A program made the translations under genes and the position numbers. The notes beneath the pieces were generated by a model. It made no database searches, was not told the origin of the DNA, and saw nothing but the letters and a program-made list of their open reading frames with translations. Below, in pieces: positions 1 to 6,823 of a DNA stretch of 14,297 bases (position 1 is the stretch's first letter; every line of letters begins with the position of its first letter). The stretch covers positions 1 through 14,297 of the forward strand of contig DKYD01000088.1 in assembly GCA_002492335.1 (NCBI GenBank), written 5' to 3'. Source of the stretch: Lachnospiraceae bacterium UBA7109 (GTDB lineage: Bacteria; Bacillota; Clostridia; Lachnospirales; Lachnospiraceae).

Positions 1-44
1 GCTTCGCAAATGGATTTTTGCTTTCAGGATATACGTTTTCTCAC

Positions 45-69
45 GGACTTAGCAGTATATGCTAAGTCC
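45..69. repeat. Perfect inverted repeat over the ispD stop codon
   Basis: Ten bases, GGACTTAGCA, are followed by a 5-base spacer (GTATA) and their exact reverse complement, TGCTAAGTCC. The ispD stop codon (62-64) lies inside the right arm. Neither direction is followed by a run of T, so this is not a standard intrinsic terminator. It could be a 3'-end-stabilising stem-loop, a weak terminator, or an operator for a gene beyond the left edge. Bases 1-44 show no gene I can support. Confidence 0.6.
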
Positions 70-829
70 TGTATGAACAGTAACCTTTATTTCTCCGCGT
101 CAAAAAAATATTGGCAATATCCAGATCCTCCGGTGTTGTGATTTTTATATTTTCATATGAACCCTCGAATAACTTTACCGGCATATCCAGAATCTTTTCC
201 ACAACCATAGCATCATCTGTCACATTTTTATATTCTGCCCGCATCAGCCGGGAATATGCCTCTGTAACCAAAGACTTATCAAATATCTGCGGCGTCTGCA
301 CTGTCCAGACATATTTCCTGTCAGGCGTATGCTCCGCAAAATTCTCTTCATCCACCAGCTTTACAGTATCTTTGCTTGGCATTCCGGCAGCACAGGCGCG
401 GTATTTTTCTACCATCTCATATCCCCGCTGCAAAATCTTCTCATCTACAAAAGGTCTCGCACCGTCATGAATAAATACATATTCTCTATTCTCTGGTGGT
501 TCGCTGCCATCTTTTGTCTCTGTTCTGAGCGCCTTTAACCCCTGCCACACAGAATCATAACGTTCCTTTCCGCCGGGTACAATTATCCTTACCTTTGTAA
601 GCTGATATTTTTCGACAATTTCTCTTCGCACATAAGCTTCCTGCTCTTTTCCAACGACGAGTACAATATCATCTATAATCTCCGAATCCTGAAATGCCTT
701 CAATGGATAATAAATAATCGGCTTCCCATTAAGCTCTATATACTGTTTTTGAACAGAAGCGCCCATACGCTTCCCCTGTCCTGCCGAAAGTACGATCGCT
801 GTACACTTTTTCTTATCTTTAATTTCCAT
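62..829 (-). CDS. ispD: 2-C-methyl-D-erythritol 4-phosphate cytidylyltransferase IspD
   Basis: IspD joins MEP and CTP to give CDP-methylerythritol, the third step of the non-mevalonate isoprenoid pathway, in the cytoplasm. The 255-residue product shows the family motifs in order: the nucleotide-binding loop LSAGQGKRMG (14-23), PGGKERYDSV (85-94), HDGARPF (121-127), QTPQIF (178-183), TDDA (204-207) and ENIKITTPEDL (226-236). The length is near the family norm, with a short unconserved tail. The frame is open upstream to an ATG at 862. The ATG at 829 is preferred because GGGAGAG lies a few bases ahead of it and the CTP-binding motif then sits at the usual distance from the N-terminus. It is the last gene of the zinc-ribbon/rnz/tsaD/ispD run, 43 bases after tsaD. 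Confidence 0.95.
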   Translation of the reverse strand: MEIKDKKKCTAIVLSAGQGKRMGASVQKQYIELNGKPIIYYPLKAFQDSEIIDDIVLVVGKEQEAYVRREIVEKYQLTKVRIIVPGGKERYDSVWQGLKALRTETKDGSEPPENREYVFIHDGARPFVDEKILQRGYEMVEKYRACAAGMPSKDTVKLVDEENFAEHTPDRKYVWTVQTPQIFDKSLVTEAYSRLMRAEYKNVTDDAMVVEKILDMPVKLFEGSYENIKITTPEDLDIANIFLTRRNKGYCSYRT

Positions 830-872
830 GTTTCTCTCCCATGCCATACTGCACCCAGACAACCGACAGTTT

Positions 873-1907
873 CTATCTTTCTCCCAGCTTCAGATTCGGA
901 ACTGCATTCAGATCCCATCCGTGCCTGGTTCCCTTTTTATATTCATAATAAGCAGCTGCGCCTATCATAGCCGCATTATCGGTACAATATATCGGAGATG
1001 GATAATACAGTTTTACCCCTCTTTCTTCACACGCTTTCTTCATCGCCTCACGAAGGGCACTGTTAGATGCAACTCCCCCGGCAAGCGCAAATTGCTGCAC
1101 CTGGTATTCTTCTATGGCATGCATGGCATTTGCCACAAGTACATCTGTAACCGCCTTTTGAAAAGACGCTGCAATATCCGCCTGATGACAGGTCTCCCCC
1201 TTCATCCTGCATCCGTTAATATAATTCAAAACGGCTGACTTCACCCCGCTAAAGCTAAAATCATATGGCGCATCTTCTACATGTGCACGGGGAAATGTAA
1301 TTGCTTCCGGATTCCCTTCTTTTGACACTTTGTCAATCTTCGGTCCACCCGGATATCCCAGACCGATCGCCCTGGCCACCTTATCAAAGGCTTCTCCGGC
1401 CGCATCATCTCTCGTTCTCCCGATAATTTCGAATTTCCCATAATCCACAACTCTCACAAGATGTGTATGGCCTCCCGATACTACCAACGAAAAAAACGGC
1501 GGCTCCAGCTCTTCGTGCTCAATAAAATTTGCTGCAATATGGCCTTCAATATGATGCACACCGATCAAAGGCTTTTTTGCCGCATAAGCAATCGCTTTTG
1601 CTTCCGCCACGCCGACAAGAAGCGCACCTACAAGTCCGGGACCGTAAGTGACGCCGATCGCATCTATATCCTGAAGCGTAACCTTTGCCTCCAGAAGAGC
1701 AGCTTCGATCACCTGGTTTATTTTTTCTATATGCTTTCTTGACGCAATTTCCGGCACAACACCCCCATACAAGGTATGAAGCGCTATCTGCGATGAGATA
1801 ATATTCGAAAGAACCTCTCTTCCGTTTTTCACAACAGCGGCCGCTGTCTCATCACAGGAACTTTCAATTGCAAGAATTAATACATCCTTCTCCACGTTCT
1901 CATTCAT
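873..1907 (-). CDS. tsaD: tRNA N6-threonylcarbamoyladenosine (t6A37) transferase subunit TsaD
   Basis: TsaD transfers the threonylcarbamoyl group onto A37 of ANN-decoding tRNAs, working with TsaB and TsaE, which are encoded at 3627-4777. Numbered on the full open frame (start 1943), the markers are ESSCDETAAAVV near the N-terminus, the metal-binding HxxxH as H131-I-E-G-H135, SGGHTHL (156-162), AGEAFDKVARAIGLGYPGG (182-200), FSFSGVKSAV (229-238), GGVASNSALR (289-298) and CTDNAAMI (320-327). The long frame would overlap rnz by 17 bases. An AAGGG sequence at 1919-1924 instead supports a start at ATG 1907 or the adjacent GTG 1910. Both keep the whole family core, since the dropped N-terminal residues are not conserved. 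tsaD follows rnz closely and is probably cotranscribed with it. Confidence 0.96.
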   Translation of the reverse strand: MNENVEKDVLILAIESSCDETAAAVVKNGREVLSNIISSQIALHTLYGGVVPEIASRKHIEKINQVIEAALLEAKVTLQDIDAIGVTYGPGLVGALLVGVAEAKAIAYAAKKPLIGVHHIEGHIAANFIEHEELEPPFFSLVVSGGHTHLVRVVDYGKFEIIGRTRDDAAGEAFDKVARAIGLGYPGGPKIDKVSKEGNPEAITFPRAHVEDAPYDFSFSGVKSAVLNYINGCRMKGETCHQADIAASFQKAVTDVLVANAMHAIEEYQVQQFALAGGVASNSALREAMKKACEERGVKLYYPSPIYCTDNAAMIGAAAYYEYKKGTRHGWDLNAVPNLKLGER

Positions 1908-1926
1908 CACTTTCACAACCCTTTTA

Positions 1927-2835
1927 TCAATCTGAAAACACAAGCTCTACAGAGCGTTTATCTTTTGCCGCAACTGCTCCCGGGAAAATTGCCCGTACTT
2001 CATCCATATATTCCTCCGGTCTGGTAAGCGAAGGGCTGTAATGTGTCAGCCACATTTCCTTCACAGCAGCCTCCTTTGCAATCTGTGCCGCCTCATAAAA
2101 TGTCATATGCTTATATTCTCTCGCCTTTTTCTGCTTGTCCTTCTCTCCATACATTCCTTCGCAAACAAACAGATCCGAGCCGGCTGCATTTTTCTTAATA
2201 GATTCTGTCGGGCGGGTATCCGTACAATAAGTAAGCTTGATCCCCTTTCTGGCAGGACCAAGTACCATATCCGGCGTATACACCGCCCCCTCAAATTCCA
2301 CCTGTTCTCCCCTCTGCAGAATTCCCCAGAATTTTTGCGGAATTCCGGCCGCATTTGCACGTTCCACATCAAATCTTCCCGCCCGGTCTATCTCCATTGT
2401 ATAGCCGTAACAGGTCACATTATGATTTACGCGAAACGCTTTCAGGCGGTATCCATTCATTTCAAATGTCTGCTCCGCCTCTGTTATCTCGATATATTTG
2501 ATAGAAAACGGCAGTTCCGGCGCAATCACTCTGAGAGAATTCACCACACGCTCCAATCCCTTTGGTCCAATCATCGTAAGCGGCTCCGTGCGGTCTGCAT
2601 TTCCCATCGTAAGAAGAAGCCCCGGAAGTCCGCTGATATGATCCCCATGGTAATGCGTAAAGCAAATCACATCAATCGGTTTAAAACTCCATCCCTTTTC
2701 TTTAATTGCAATCTGTGTTCCTTCCCCACAGTCAATTAACACACTGCTTCCATTATAACGTACCATAAGCGCCGTAAGCCAACGGTACGGAAGCGGCATC
2801 ATTCCGCCTGTTCCTAACAAACATACATCTAACAT
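1927..2835 (-). CDS. rnz: Ribonuclease Z (tRNase Z, tRNA 3'-end endonuclease)
   Basis: tRNase Z is a metallo-beta-lactamase-fold, zinc-dependent endonuclease that trims the 3' trailer of pre-tRNAs lacking encoded CCA. The 302-residue length fits the short bacterial form. Visible metal ligands are the HxHxDH motif in THYHGDH (60-66), H138 in VNHNV, D206 in CTDTRP, and H265 in THYSP. EGMYG (226-230) and HMT (243) match the family's later motifs. The start ATG 2835 has GAGGT just upstream, and that ribosome binding site overlaps the stop of the preceding zinc-ribbon gene, which suggests translational coupling. The next gene, tsaD, also acts on tRNA, so this segment reads as a tRNA-maturation unit. 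Confidence 0.94.
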   Translation of the reverse strand: MLDVCLLGTGGMMPLPYRWLTALMVRYNGSSVLIDCGEGTQIAIKEKGWSFKPIDVICFTHYHGDHISGLPGLLLTMGNADRTEPLTMIGPKGLERVVNSLRVIAPELPFSIKYIEITEAEQTFEMNGYRLKAFRVNHNVTCYGYTMEIDRAGRFDVERANAAGIPQKFWGILQRGEQVEFEGAVYTPDMVLGPARKGIKLTYCTDTRPTESIKKNAAGSDLFVCEGMYGEKDKQKKAREYKHMTFYEAAQIAKEAAVKEMWLTHYSPSLTRPEEYMDEVRAIFPGAVAAKDKRSVELVFSD

Positions 2836-2843
2836 AGCCTACC

Positions 2844-3077
2844 TCAATCTTCTATTTTAATCTGAAATCCTTTCACAAGCTCATCATAGCAATGCTCGCA
2901 CAGATCAAATTCATCCAGCTGGTTATCCTTGTCAGAAAAATATCCCCAGCGCTTCTCCACATGCAGCACATCCTCCTGGGGAACCCCTTCTATAACCGGA
3001 ATTTCTCTTCCGCATTTATTACACACAAGCTTCTTGATTTCTTTTGTTTCTTTTACTATCGTCTTATACTGGCGCAT
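2844..3077 (-). CDS. Small four-cysteine zinc-ribbon protein, function unknown
   Basis: This is a 77-residue, probably cytoplasmic protein with no signal peptide or membrane segment. It has two CxxC pairs, C19/C22 (CNKCG) and C60/C63 (CEHC), spaced as in a zinc ribbon that binds one metal ion. The segment between them is acidic and aromatic, and the C-terminal part (CYDELVKGFQIKI) resembles small zinc-ribbon proteins common in Firmicutes, though I cannot name a function. The start is well supported by AGGAGG six bases ahead of the ATG. Its stop lies 8 bases before the rnz ATG and overlaps the rnz ribosome binding site. It is the first gene of the zinc-ribbon/rnz/tsaD/ispD run. Confidence 0.85.
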   Translation of the reverse strand: MRQYKTIVKETKEIKKLVCNKCGREIPVIEGVPQEDVLHVEKRWGYFSDKDNQLDEFDLCEHCYDELVKGFQIKIED

Positions 3078-3124
3078 ACAATTCCTCCTGCGTATATTCG
3101 CTTGATTTTTTCTGTTACGCCTAC

Positions 3125-3130
3125 ATTATA
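3125..3130 (-). promoter_or_regulatory. Candidate -10 box for the zinc-ribbon/rnz/tsaD/ispD run
   Basis: On the minus strand the 115-base gap between rimI and the zinc-ribbon gene contains a perfect TATAAT, about 48 bases ahead of the ATG. No good -35 lies 16-18 bases upstream. A perfect TTGACA (3165-3170) exists but is 34 bases away, too far to pair with it. The promoter is therefore plausible but only half supported. No terminator is visible for the upstream rimI. Confidence 0.4.
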
Positions 3131-3192
3131 TCTTCTGTCTATCTGTTTTCCTAGTGGAAACGAATGTCAATATTTCCATTCATTCCTGCCGG

Positions 3193-3633
3193 TTATTCTA
3201 TCCTACGGCTCATAAGTATAGCATTTTCTGCCGGATTCGTATAGAACCTTTTTCGAATTCCATCCTGTACGAATCCATTTTTTTTATAAAATGCAATTGC
3301 TGCCAGATTACTTTCCCTTACATCCAGCATTATTTTGTTTATTTTATTTTCCCGGCAGAATTTTACTGTCTCTGCAAAAAGTATACCTGCCGCTCCCTGT
3401 CTCCGGAAGCTTTCCTTTACGGCAATCCGTGCGATCTCACACTCATCCAACACATAATACAACACGACATATCCTGCCAGCTCACGGGCTTCCCACACCC
3501 CGTATATTTTTGCACAGGGCTGGCGAAGGGTACTGATGATACTTTGCCTGCTCCACGCATCCGGAAAAATCGCACTCTCCAAAACTGCAATTTCTTCTGC
3601 CTGTTCTTCCGTAACCCCTTCGATTCTTAACAT
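3193..3633 (-). CDS. rimI: Ribosomal protein bS18 alanine N-acetyltransferase (GNAT family)
   Basis: RimI acetylates the N-terminal alanine of ribosomal protein bS18 using acetyl-CoA. The 146-residue product has the GNAT acetyl-CoA loop as RRQGAAG (about 77-83), followed by the RimI-typical LDVRESNLAAIAFYKKNGF stretch (about 102-120) and a closing NAILMSRRI. Its position directly after tsaB is the usual clostridial arrangement and supports RimI over an unrelated GNAT. The ATG overlaps the 3' end of tsaB by 7 bases, and AAGGA lies 9 bases upstream within tsaB, so translation is probably coupled. Confidence 0.9.
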   Translation of the reverse strand: MLRIEGVTEEQAEEIAVLESAIFPDAWSRQSIISTLRQPCAKIYGVWEARELAGYVVLYYVLDECEIARIAVKESFRRQGAAGILFAETVKFCRENKINKIMLDVRESNLAAIAFYKKNGFVQDGIRKRFYTNPAENAILMSRRIE

Positions 3634-4364
3634 TTCTGTTTTTCCTTCTGCTCTCTTTCCCGTCTTTCACGCTCCGCCTGCGATACCCGCAGATAATCCG
3701 GCTGATGTTCTGCTGCAGTTTCCGTCTTTCCTTTTTCATAATACCGAAGTGCCAGAGCCCCAACGGACGCCGCTCTCTGCCGGTTCATATTAGCAGGCGC
3801 AAAGGAAATCTCACAGCCGGCCATAATCCCGTCAACCAACGTCTCTTTAAATACCGGGACTCCGTCACCCAGAAAAATAATTCTTTTCTGATAAGCGTGA
3901 AGCTTTTCGCCCAGTTCTTCTATACTTACCGCCATCTGATCCTCAAGAACGACCAATTCCTTCCCTCTGAATTCATAGATTCCGGTATACACCTGTCCTC
4001 TTCTCGCATCCATAATCGGACACACAATACCATCTGTACCGCACAGGTTATAAGCCAGCCCTTCCAGCGTCGGCACATGGATCAGCGGCTTATCCAGCGC
4101 AAGACCTAATCCTTTCGCCGTAGCAGAACCAATCCGAAGTCCGGTAAAAGAACCGGGTCCCCCCGCAACCGCAATCGCATCAACAGCATTCAGATCAAGC
4201 TCGATCATCTTCGCCACCTCATCCAACATAGGCAGCAGCGTCTGCGAGTGTGTCTTTTTATAATTGACCGTGTATTCTGCAATTGTCTCTTCATCTTTCG
4301 CTCCGCTTTCCACAACAGCCACACTTGCCACAAGTCCGGAACTGTCCAGTGCTAATATCCGCAT
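3627..4364 (-). CDS. tsaB: t6A biosynthesis protein TsaB
   Basis: TsaB is an inactive ASKHA-fold paralogue of TsaD and forms the scaffold of the bacterial TsaB-TsaD-TsaE complex that makes t6A37 in tRNA. The 245-residue product begins with MRILALDSSG and carries the signature GGPGSFTGLRIG (68-79). The HxxxH metal site of TsaD is absent, as expected. The C-terminal 25 residues are highly charged (RERREREQKEKQK) and look like a flexible tail. GGAGG lies 8 bases ahead of the ATG. The gene overlaps tsaE by 13 bases upstream and rimI by 7 bases downstream, a tight translationally coupled trio. Confidence 0.94.
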   Translation of the reverse strand: MRILALDSSGLVASVAVVESGAKDEETIAEYTVNYKKTHSQTLLPMLDEVAKMIELDLNAVDAIAVAGGPGSFTGLRIGSATAKGLGLALDKPLIHVPTLEGLAYNLCGTDGIVCPIMDARRGQVYTGIYEFRGKELVVLEDQMAVSIEELGEKLHAYQKRIIFLGDGVPVFKETLVDGIMAGCEISFAPANMNRQRAASVGALALRYYEKGKTETAAEHQPDYLRVSQAERERREREQKEKQKC

Positions 4365-4777
4365 ATACTAATCCTCCGATAATCAAATCCTTTTTCCAAA
4401 TCCTTCTCTATCTTTACTTCCGTATAATGCTCCGGAAGAATCTCTTCAATCAGGTCTGCCCATTCAATCAGGCTTACGCCTTCCCCGTAAATATAATCTT
4501 CATAGCCAATCTCATCCATTTCTTCCACGTCGCCGATCCGGTAAACATCAAAATGGTAAAAAGGCAGTTTCCCTTCCTCGTACACCTGAACAATCGTAAA
4601 AGTAGGACTGCTTATCGGTTCCTCAATTCCAAGACCTGCTGCCAGCCCCTTTGTAAACACTGTCTTGCCGACTCCCAGATCTCCAATCAGCGTGTATACC
4701 TGCCCGGCATGCGAAGCTGTTCCCAGTTCATACCCCAGCTCATAAGTTTCTTTTTCACTATATGTTTCATGTATCAT
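4352..4777 (-). CDS. tsaE: t6A biosynthesis ATPase TsaE
   Basis: TsaE is the small P-loop ATPase that binds the TsaB-TsaD dimer and resets it between rounds of tRNA t6A synthesis. The 141-residue length is typical. The Walker A motif is GDLGVGKT (32-39), followed by the family motifs SSPTF (56-60), HFDVYR (75-80) and LIEWADL (103-109). The start at 4777 has AGGAAGAG roughly 8 bases upstream. A 54-base gap separates it from galM. That gap contains no terminator that I can see, so tsaE may depend partly on transcription coming through galM. Confidence 0.94.
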   Translation of the reverse strand: MIHETYSEKETYELGYELGTASHAGQVYTLIGDLGVGKTVFTKGLAAGLGIEEPISSPTFTIVQVYEEGKLPFYHFDVYRIGDVEEMDEIGYEDYIYGEGVSLIEWADLIEEILPEHYTEVKIEKDLEKGFDYRRISICGY

Positions 4778-4831
4778 AAACGGTTCTCTTCCTTATCAAT
4801 CTTGTATTCTTACATCTTATCCCTTCACGTC

Positions 4832-5878
4832 TCACACGTCAAGTTCAAACCGATACGCATTTTTCTTATGATAAGTTTCCCCTTTTCTGCAAATCGTGCC
4901 CGCAAAATTATCATGATGAATCGCATCCGGAAAATACTGCAGCTCCAGACACACAGCACTGCGTCTCGGATAAACAGCCCCGTTCTTTCCGGTTTCGCCA
5001 TTCAGAAAATTAGCCGTATACAAGTGCACGCCCGGATATTCCGTATAAGCCGTCATTTTAATTCCACTTTTTTCTGATTCCAGCGTTGCCGCTTTCCGGT
5101 ATCCTTCTCCTTTCAGAAGATAACTGGTGTCATAACCATGACCACATCTGAGCGCATCGCAATCTGCTTCAATATCACGTCCAAGCTCCTTTGGCTCAGA
5201 AAAATCCATTGCAGTCCCTTTTGTCTCCAGTATCCTGCCCGTCGGAAGATACTCCGCATTCGGCTCCACATATTGATCTGCATTGATCCATACTTTCTGA
5301 TCCAGCACGGTTCCGGCGTCATGCCCGTTCAGATTAAAATAACTGTGATTCGTAAGATTTATCAAAGTATCTGCATCAGGCGTCGCCCGATATTCAATCT
5401 GAATTTCATTCTCCTCTGTGAGCGTATAGGTTGTATAAATGGTCACATTTCCCGGATACCCCTGATCCATGTGAGGACTAAACAAGGAAAATGTAATCGA
5501 ATTTTCTTCTATCCTTTCCACCTTCCACAATCGCTTTCCATAATAATCCGGGCCACTGTGATTGCAATTTTTTCCATTATCATTTTTGCACAATTCGTAA
5601 GTCTTTCCATTCAATTCAAAAGCTGCTCCGGCAATACGGTTTGCACACCTTCCAACAATATACCCCAGATATAGTTCATCCGCTTCATAATCCTCCACAC
5701 GATCATAACCGAGAACCACATCCAGCTCTTTACCATATTTATTCTTTACAATGACAGATACAAGAATTGCTCCAAGATCTGACACCTTCATCTGCATCCT
5801 CGAAGAATTTGTAAATGTATATAAAGAAACCGGCTCTCCTTTTTTTGTTTTTCCAAATTCCAGTTTTCTATAGCTCAT
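4832..5878 (-). CDS. galM: Aldose 1-epimerase (mutarotase)
   Basis: GalM interconverts the alpha and beta anomers of hexoses such as galactose, feeding the Leloir pathway. The 348-residue product has the family motifs: GRCANRI (76-82, with the sugar-contacting arginine), H107 in CNHSGPDYYGKRLW, H178 in LTNHSYFNLNG (the probable general acid), D250 in GHGYDTSYLL, and E312 in CLELQYFPDA (the probable catalytic base). No signal peptide is seen, so it is cytoplasmic. An AGGAGAG sequence precedes the ATG. The start is 14 bases after the ribU stop, so the two genes are very probably cotranscribed, even though riboflavin uptake and sugar epimerisation have no obvious functional link. Confidence 0.94.
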   Translation of the reverse strand: MSYRKLEFGKTKKGEPVSLYTFTNSSRMQMKVSDLGAILVSVIVKNKYGKELDVVLGYDRVEDYEADELYLGYIVGRCANRIAGAAFELNGKTYELCKNDNGKNCNHSGPDYYGKRLWKVERIEENSITFSLFSPHMDQGYPGNVTIYTTYTLTEENEIQIEYRATPDADTLINLTNHSYFNLNGHDAGTVLDQKVWINADQYVEPNAEYLPTGRILETKGTAMDFSEPKELGRDIEADCDALRCGHGYDTSYLLKGEGYRKAATLESEKSGIKMTAYTEYPGVHLYTANFLNGETGKNGAVYPRRSAVCLELQYFPDAIHHDNFAGTICRKGETYHKKNAYRFELDV

Positions 5879-5892
5879 AGCACACTCTCCTT

Positions 5893-6522
5893 CTATCTAT
5901 TCATGCGAAGTACCGGACTGATTTTTTTATAAATCAGGAATACAATTACAGATACAAGAATTCCTTTCAAAAGATTAAACGGAGCTACCGCAAATAAGAC
6001 AAAAGTAGTCAGACTTGTAATATTTCCGTTTACAGCGCTGCCCATCCCTACCAGTGCATCCATTGGCATTCCAAAGGCTTTGGAATACGCAGGCAGAAGT
6101 ATAAACGCATTCAGGAAGCAACCAACAACTGTCATAAAGAGTGTTCCTGTCACCATTCCGATCACAGCGCCTTTTCGCGTATGTTTGATTTTATAAATAA
6201 CCGCTGCCGGAACTACCAGTGCACAGCCAATCAGGAAATTTGCGATCTCCCCGACGCCTGCCGTCACCGTTCCATTGATTGCAAAATTCAGAAGAATCTT
6301 AAGAAATTCGATGATCACACCTGCCACCGGTCCCATTGTAAAGCATCCAATTAAAATCGGAACCTCACTGAAATCAATTTCATAAAAGGACGGTGCGAAC
6401 GGAAGCGGAATTTCAAACAGCATCAGAACAACTGATATCGCTGCCAACATTCCAATCTGTGCCATCATTCTTACTTTTGTTTTCGTCTTTGCGTTTGAAT
6501 CTGTTACTACATTTGTACTCAT
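5893..6522 (-). CDS. ribU: Riboflavin transporter RibU (ECF S-component)
   Basis: RibU is the integral membrane substrate-binding subunit that captures riboflavin and associates with the shared ECF energising module, which is not encoded in this window. The 209-residue product is hydrophobic with about six membrane segments. It carries RibU-like motifs: FYEIDFSEVPILIG (46-59), GPVAGVIIEFLKILLN (64-79), GEIANFLIG (91-99) and PFNLLKG (181-187). The ATG at 6522 is chosen because AGGAG lies 7 bases upstream. The longer frame starting at 6576 would be read from inside the leader terminator hairpin and is unlikely. The FMN riboswitch upstream supports the substrate assignment strongly. Confidence 0.94.
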   Translation of the reverse strand: MSTNVVTDSNAKTKTKVRMMAQIGMLAAISVVLMLFEIPLPFAPSFYEIDFSEVPILIGCFTMGPVAGVIIEFLKILLNFAINGTVTAGVGEIANFLIGCALVVPAAVIYKIKHTRKGAVIGMVTGTLFMTVVGCFLNAFILLPAYSKAFGMPMDALVGMGSAVNGNITSLTTFVLFAVAPFNLLKGILVSVIVFLIYKKISPVLRMNR

Positions 6523-6541
6523 TTCTGCTCTCCTTTTCCGC

Positions 6542-6573
6542 AAAAATACCCCGATACAAAAGTATCGGGGTAT
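6542..6573 (-). terminator. Intrinsic terminator of the FMN riboswitch expression platform
   Basis: Read on the minus strand, ATACCCCGATAC, a TTTT loop and GTATCGGGGTAT form a perfect 12-bp stem followed by a short T run (about five Ts). It sits between the aptamer and the ribU ribosome binding site, as expected for a transcription-attenuation switch. The T run is short, so termination may be leaky. Confidence 0.85.
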
Positions 6574-6607
6574 CATGCTCTTCTCTCATTAATAATAATT
6601 TCAGAAC

Positions 6608-6744
6608 AATTCTTCTCTCATCCAGACTTTACTGTCGGTTCCGGAATTCATGTGCTCATGTCACCGGATCAGCTGCTGTGAAGCATCACATACAGGTCGC
6701 GGACTATACCGCCGGTTGGGAATTTCACCCGACCCCGAAGAATT
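6608..6744 (-). ncRNA. FMN riboswitch (RFN element) aptamer
   Basis: Read on the minus strand, the leader contains the conserved RFN blocks in order: TTCGGGGTCGGGTGAAATTC, CCGGCGGTATAGTCCGCGAC, CCGGTGACATG, then GGAACCGACAGTAAAGTCTGG and GATGAGAGAAGA. The closing helix P1 pairs AATTCTTC (6737-6744) with GAAGAATT (6608-6615), 8 perfect base pairs. FMN binding is expected to stabilise the aptamer and allow the downstream hairpin to terminate transcription, switching off ribU when flavin is plentiful. All core helices are recognisable, so I am confident of the class. Confidence 0.97.
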
Positions 6745-6762
6745 TCTTCTTTTTACATACTT

Positions 6763-6791
6763 AGTATAGCTCACTTCATTTTCAAATACAA
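6763..6791 (-). promoter_or_regulatory. Promoter of the FMN riboswitch-ribU transcript
   Basis: The minus strand reads TTGTAT (6786-6791), a 17-base spacer, then TATACT (6763-6768), a 5/6 match to the -10 consensus. The -35 is weak. The predicted transcript would start near 6757, about a dozen bases before the riboswitch P1 helix, which is where a riboswitch transcript should begin. The rest of the HD gene to ribU interval (6523-6823) is occupied by the aptamer and terminator. Confidence 0.6.
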
Positions 6792-6823
6792 GTGTTAATT
6801 TAATATCAATAGCTGAATTATTT

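Noticed and set aside
3165..3170. Perfect TTGACA in the gap upstream of the zinc-ribbon gene as a -35 box
   Set aside because: It lies 34 bases from the only good -10 (TATAAT at 3125-3130), and no -10 sits at 17 bases from it, so it does not form a promoter.
4778..4831. Terminator between galM and tsaE
   Set aside because: Only a repeated GACGTG and a 4-base ACGT palindrome are present, with no stable stem and no T run.
4283..5077. A 264-codon plus-strand frame across tsaE and galM
   Set aside because: It is antisense to two well-supported genes and crosses their boundary; no domain is recognisable.
6523..6576. N-terminal extension of RibU starting at 6576
   Set aside because: The extension is encoded by the terminator hairpin and leader. 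A strong ribosome binding site points to 6522.
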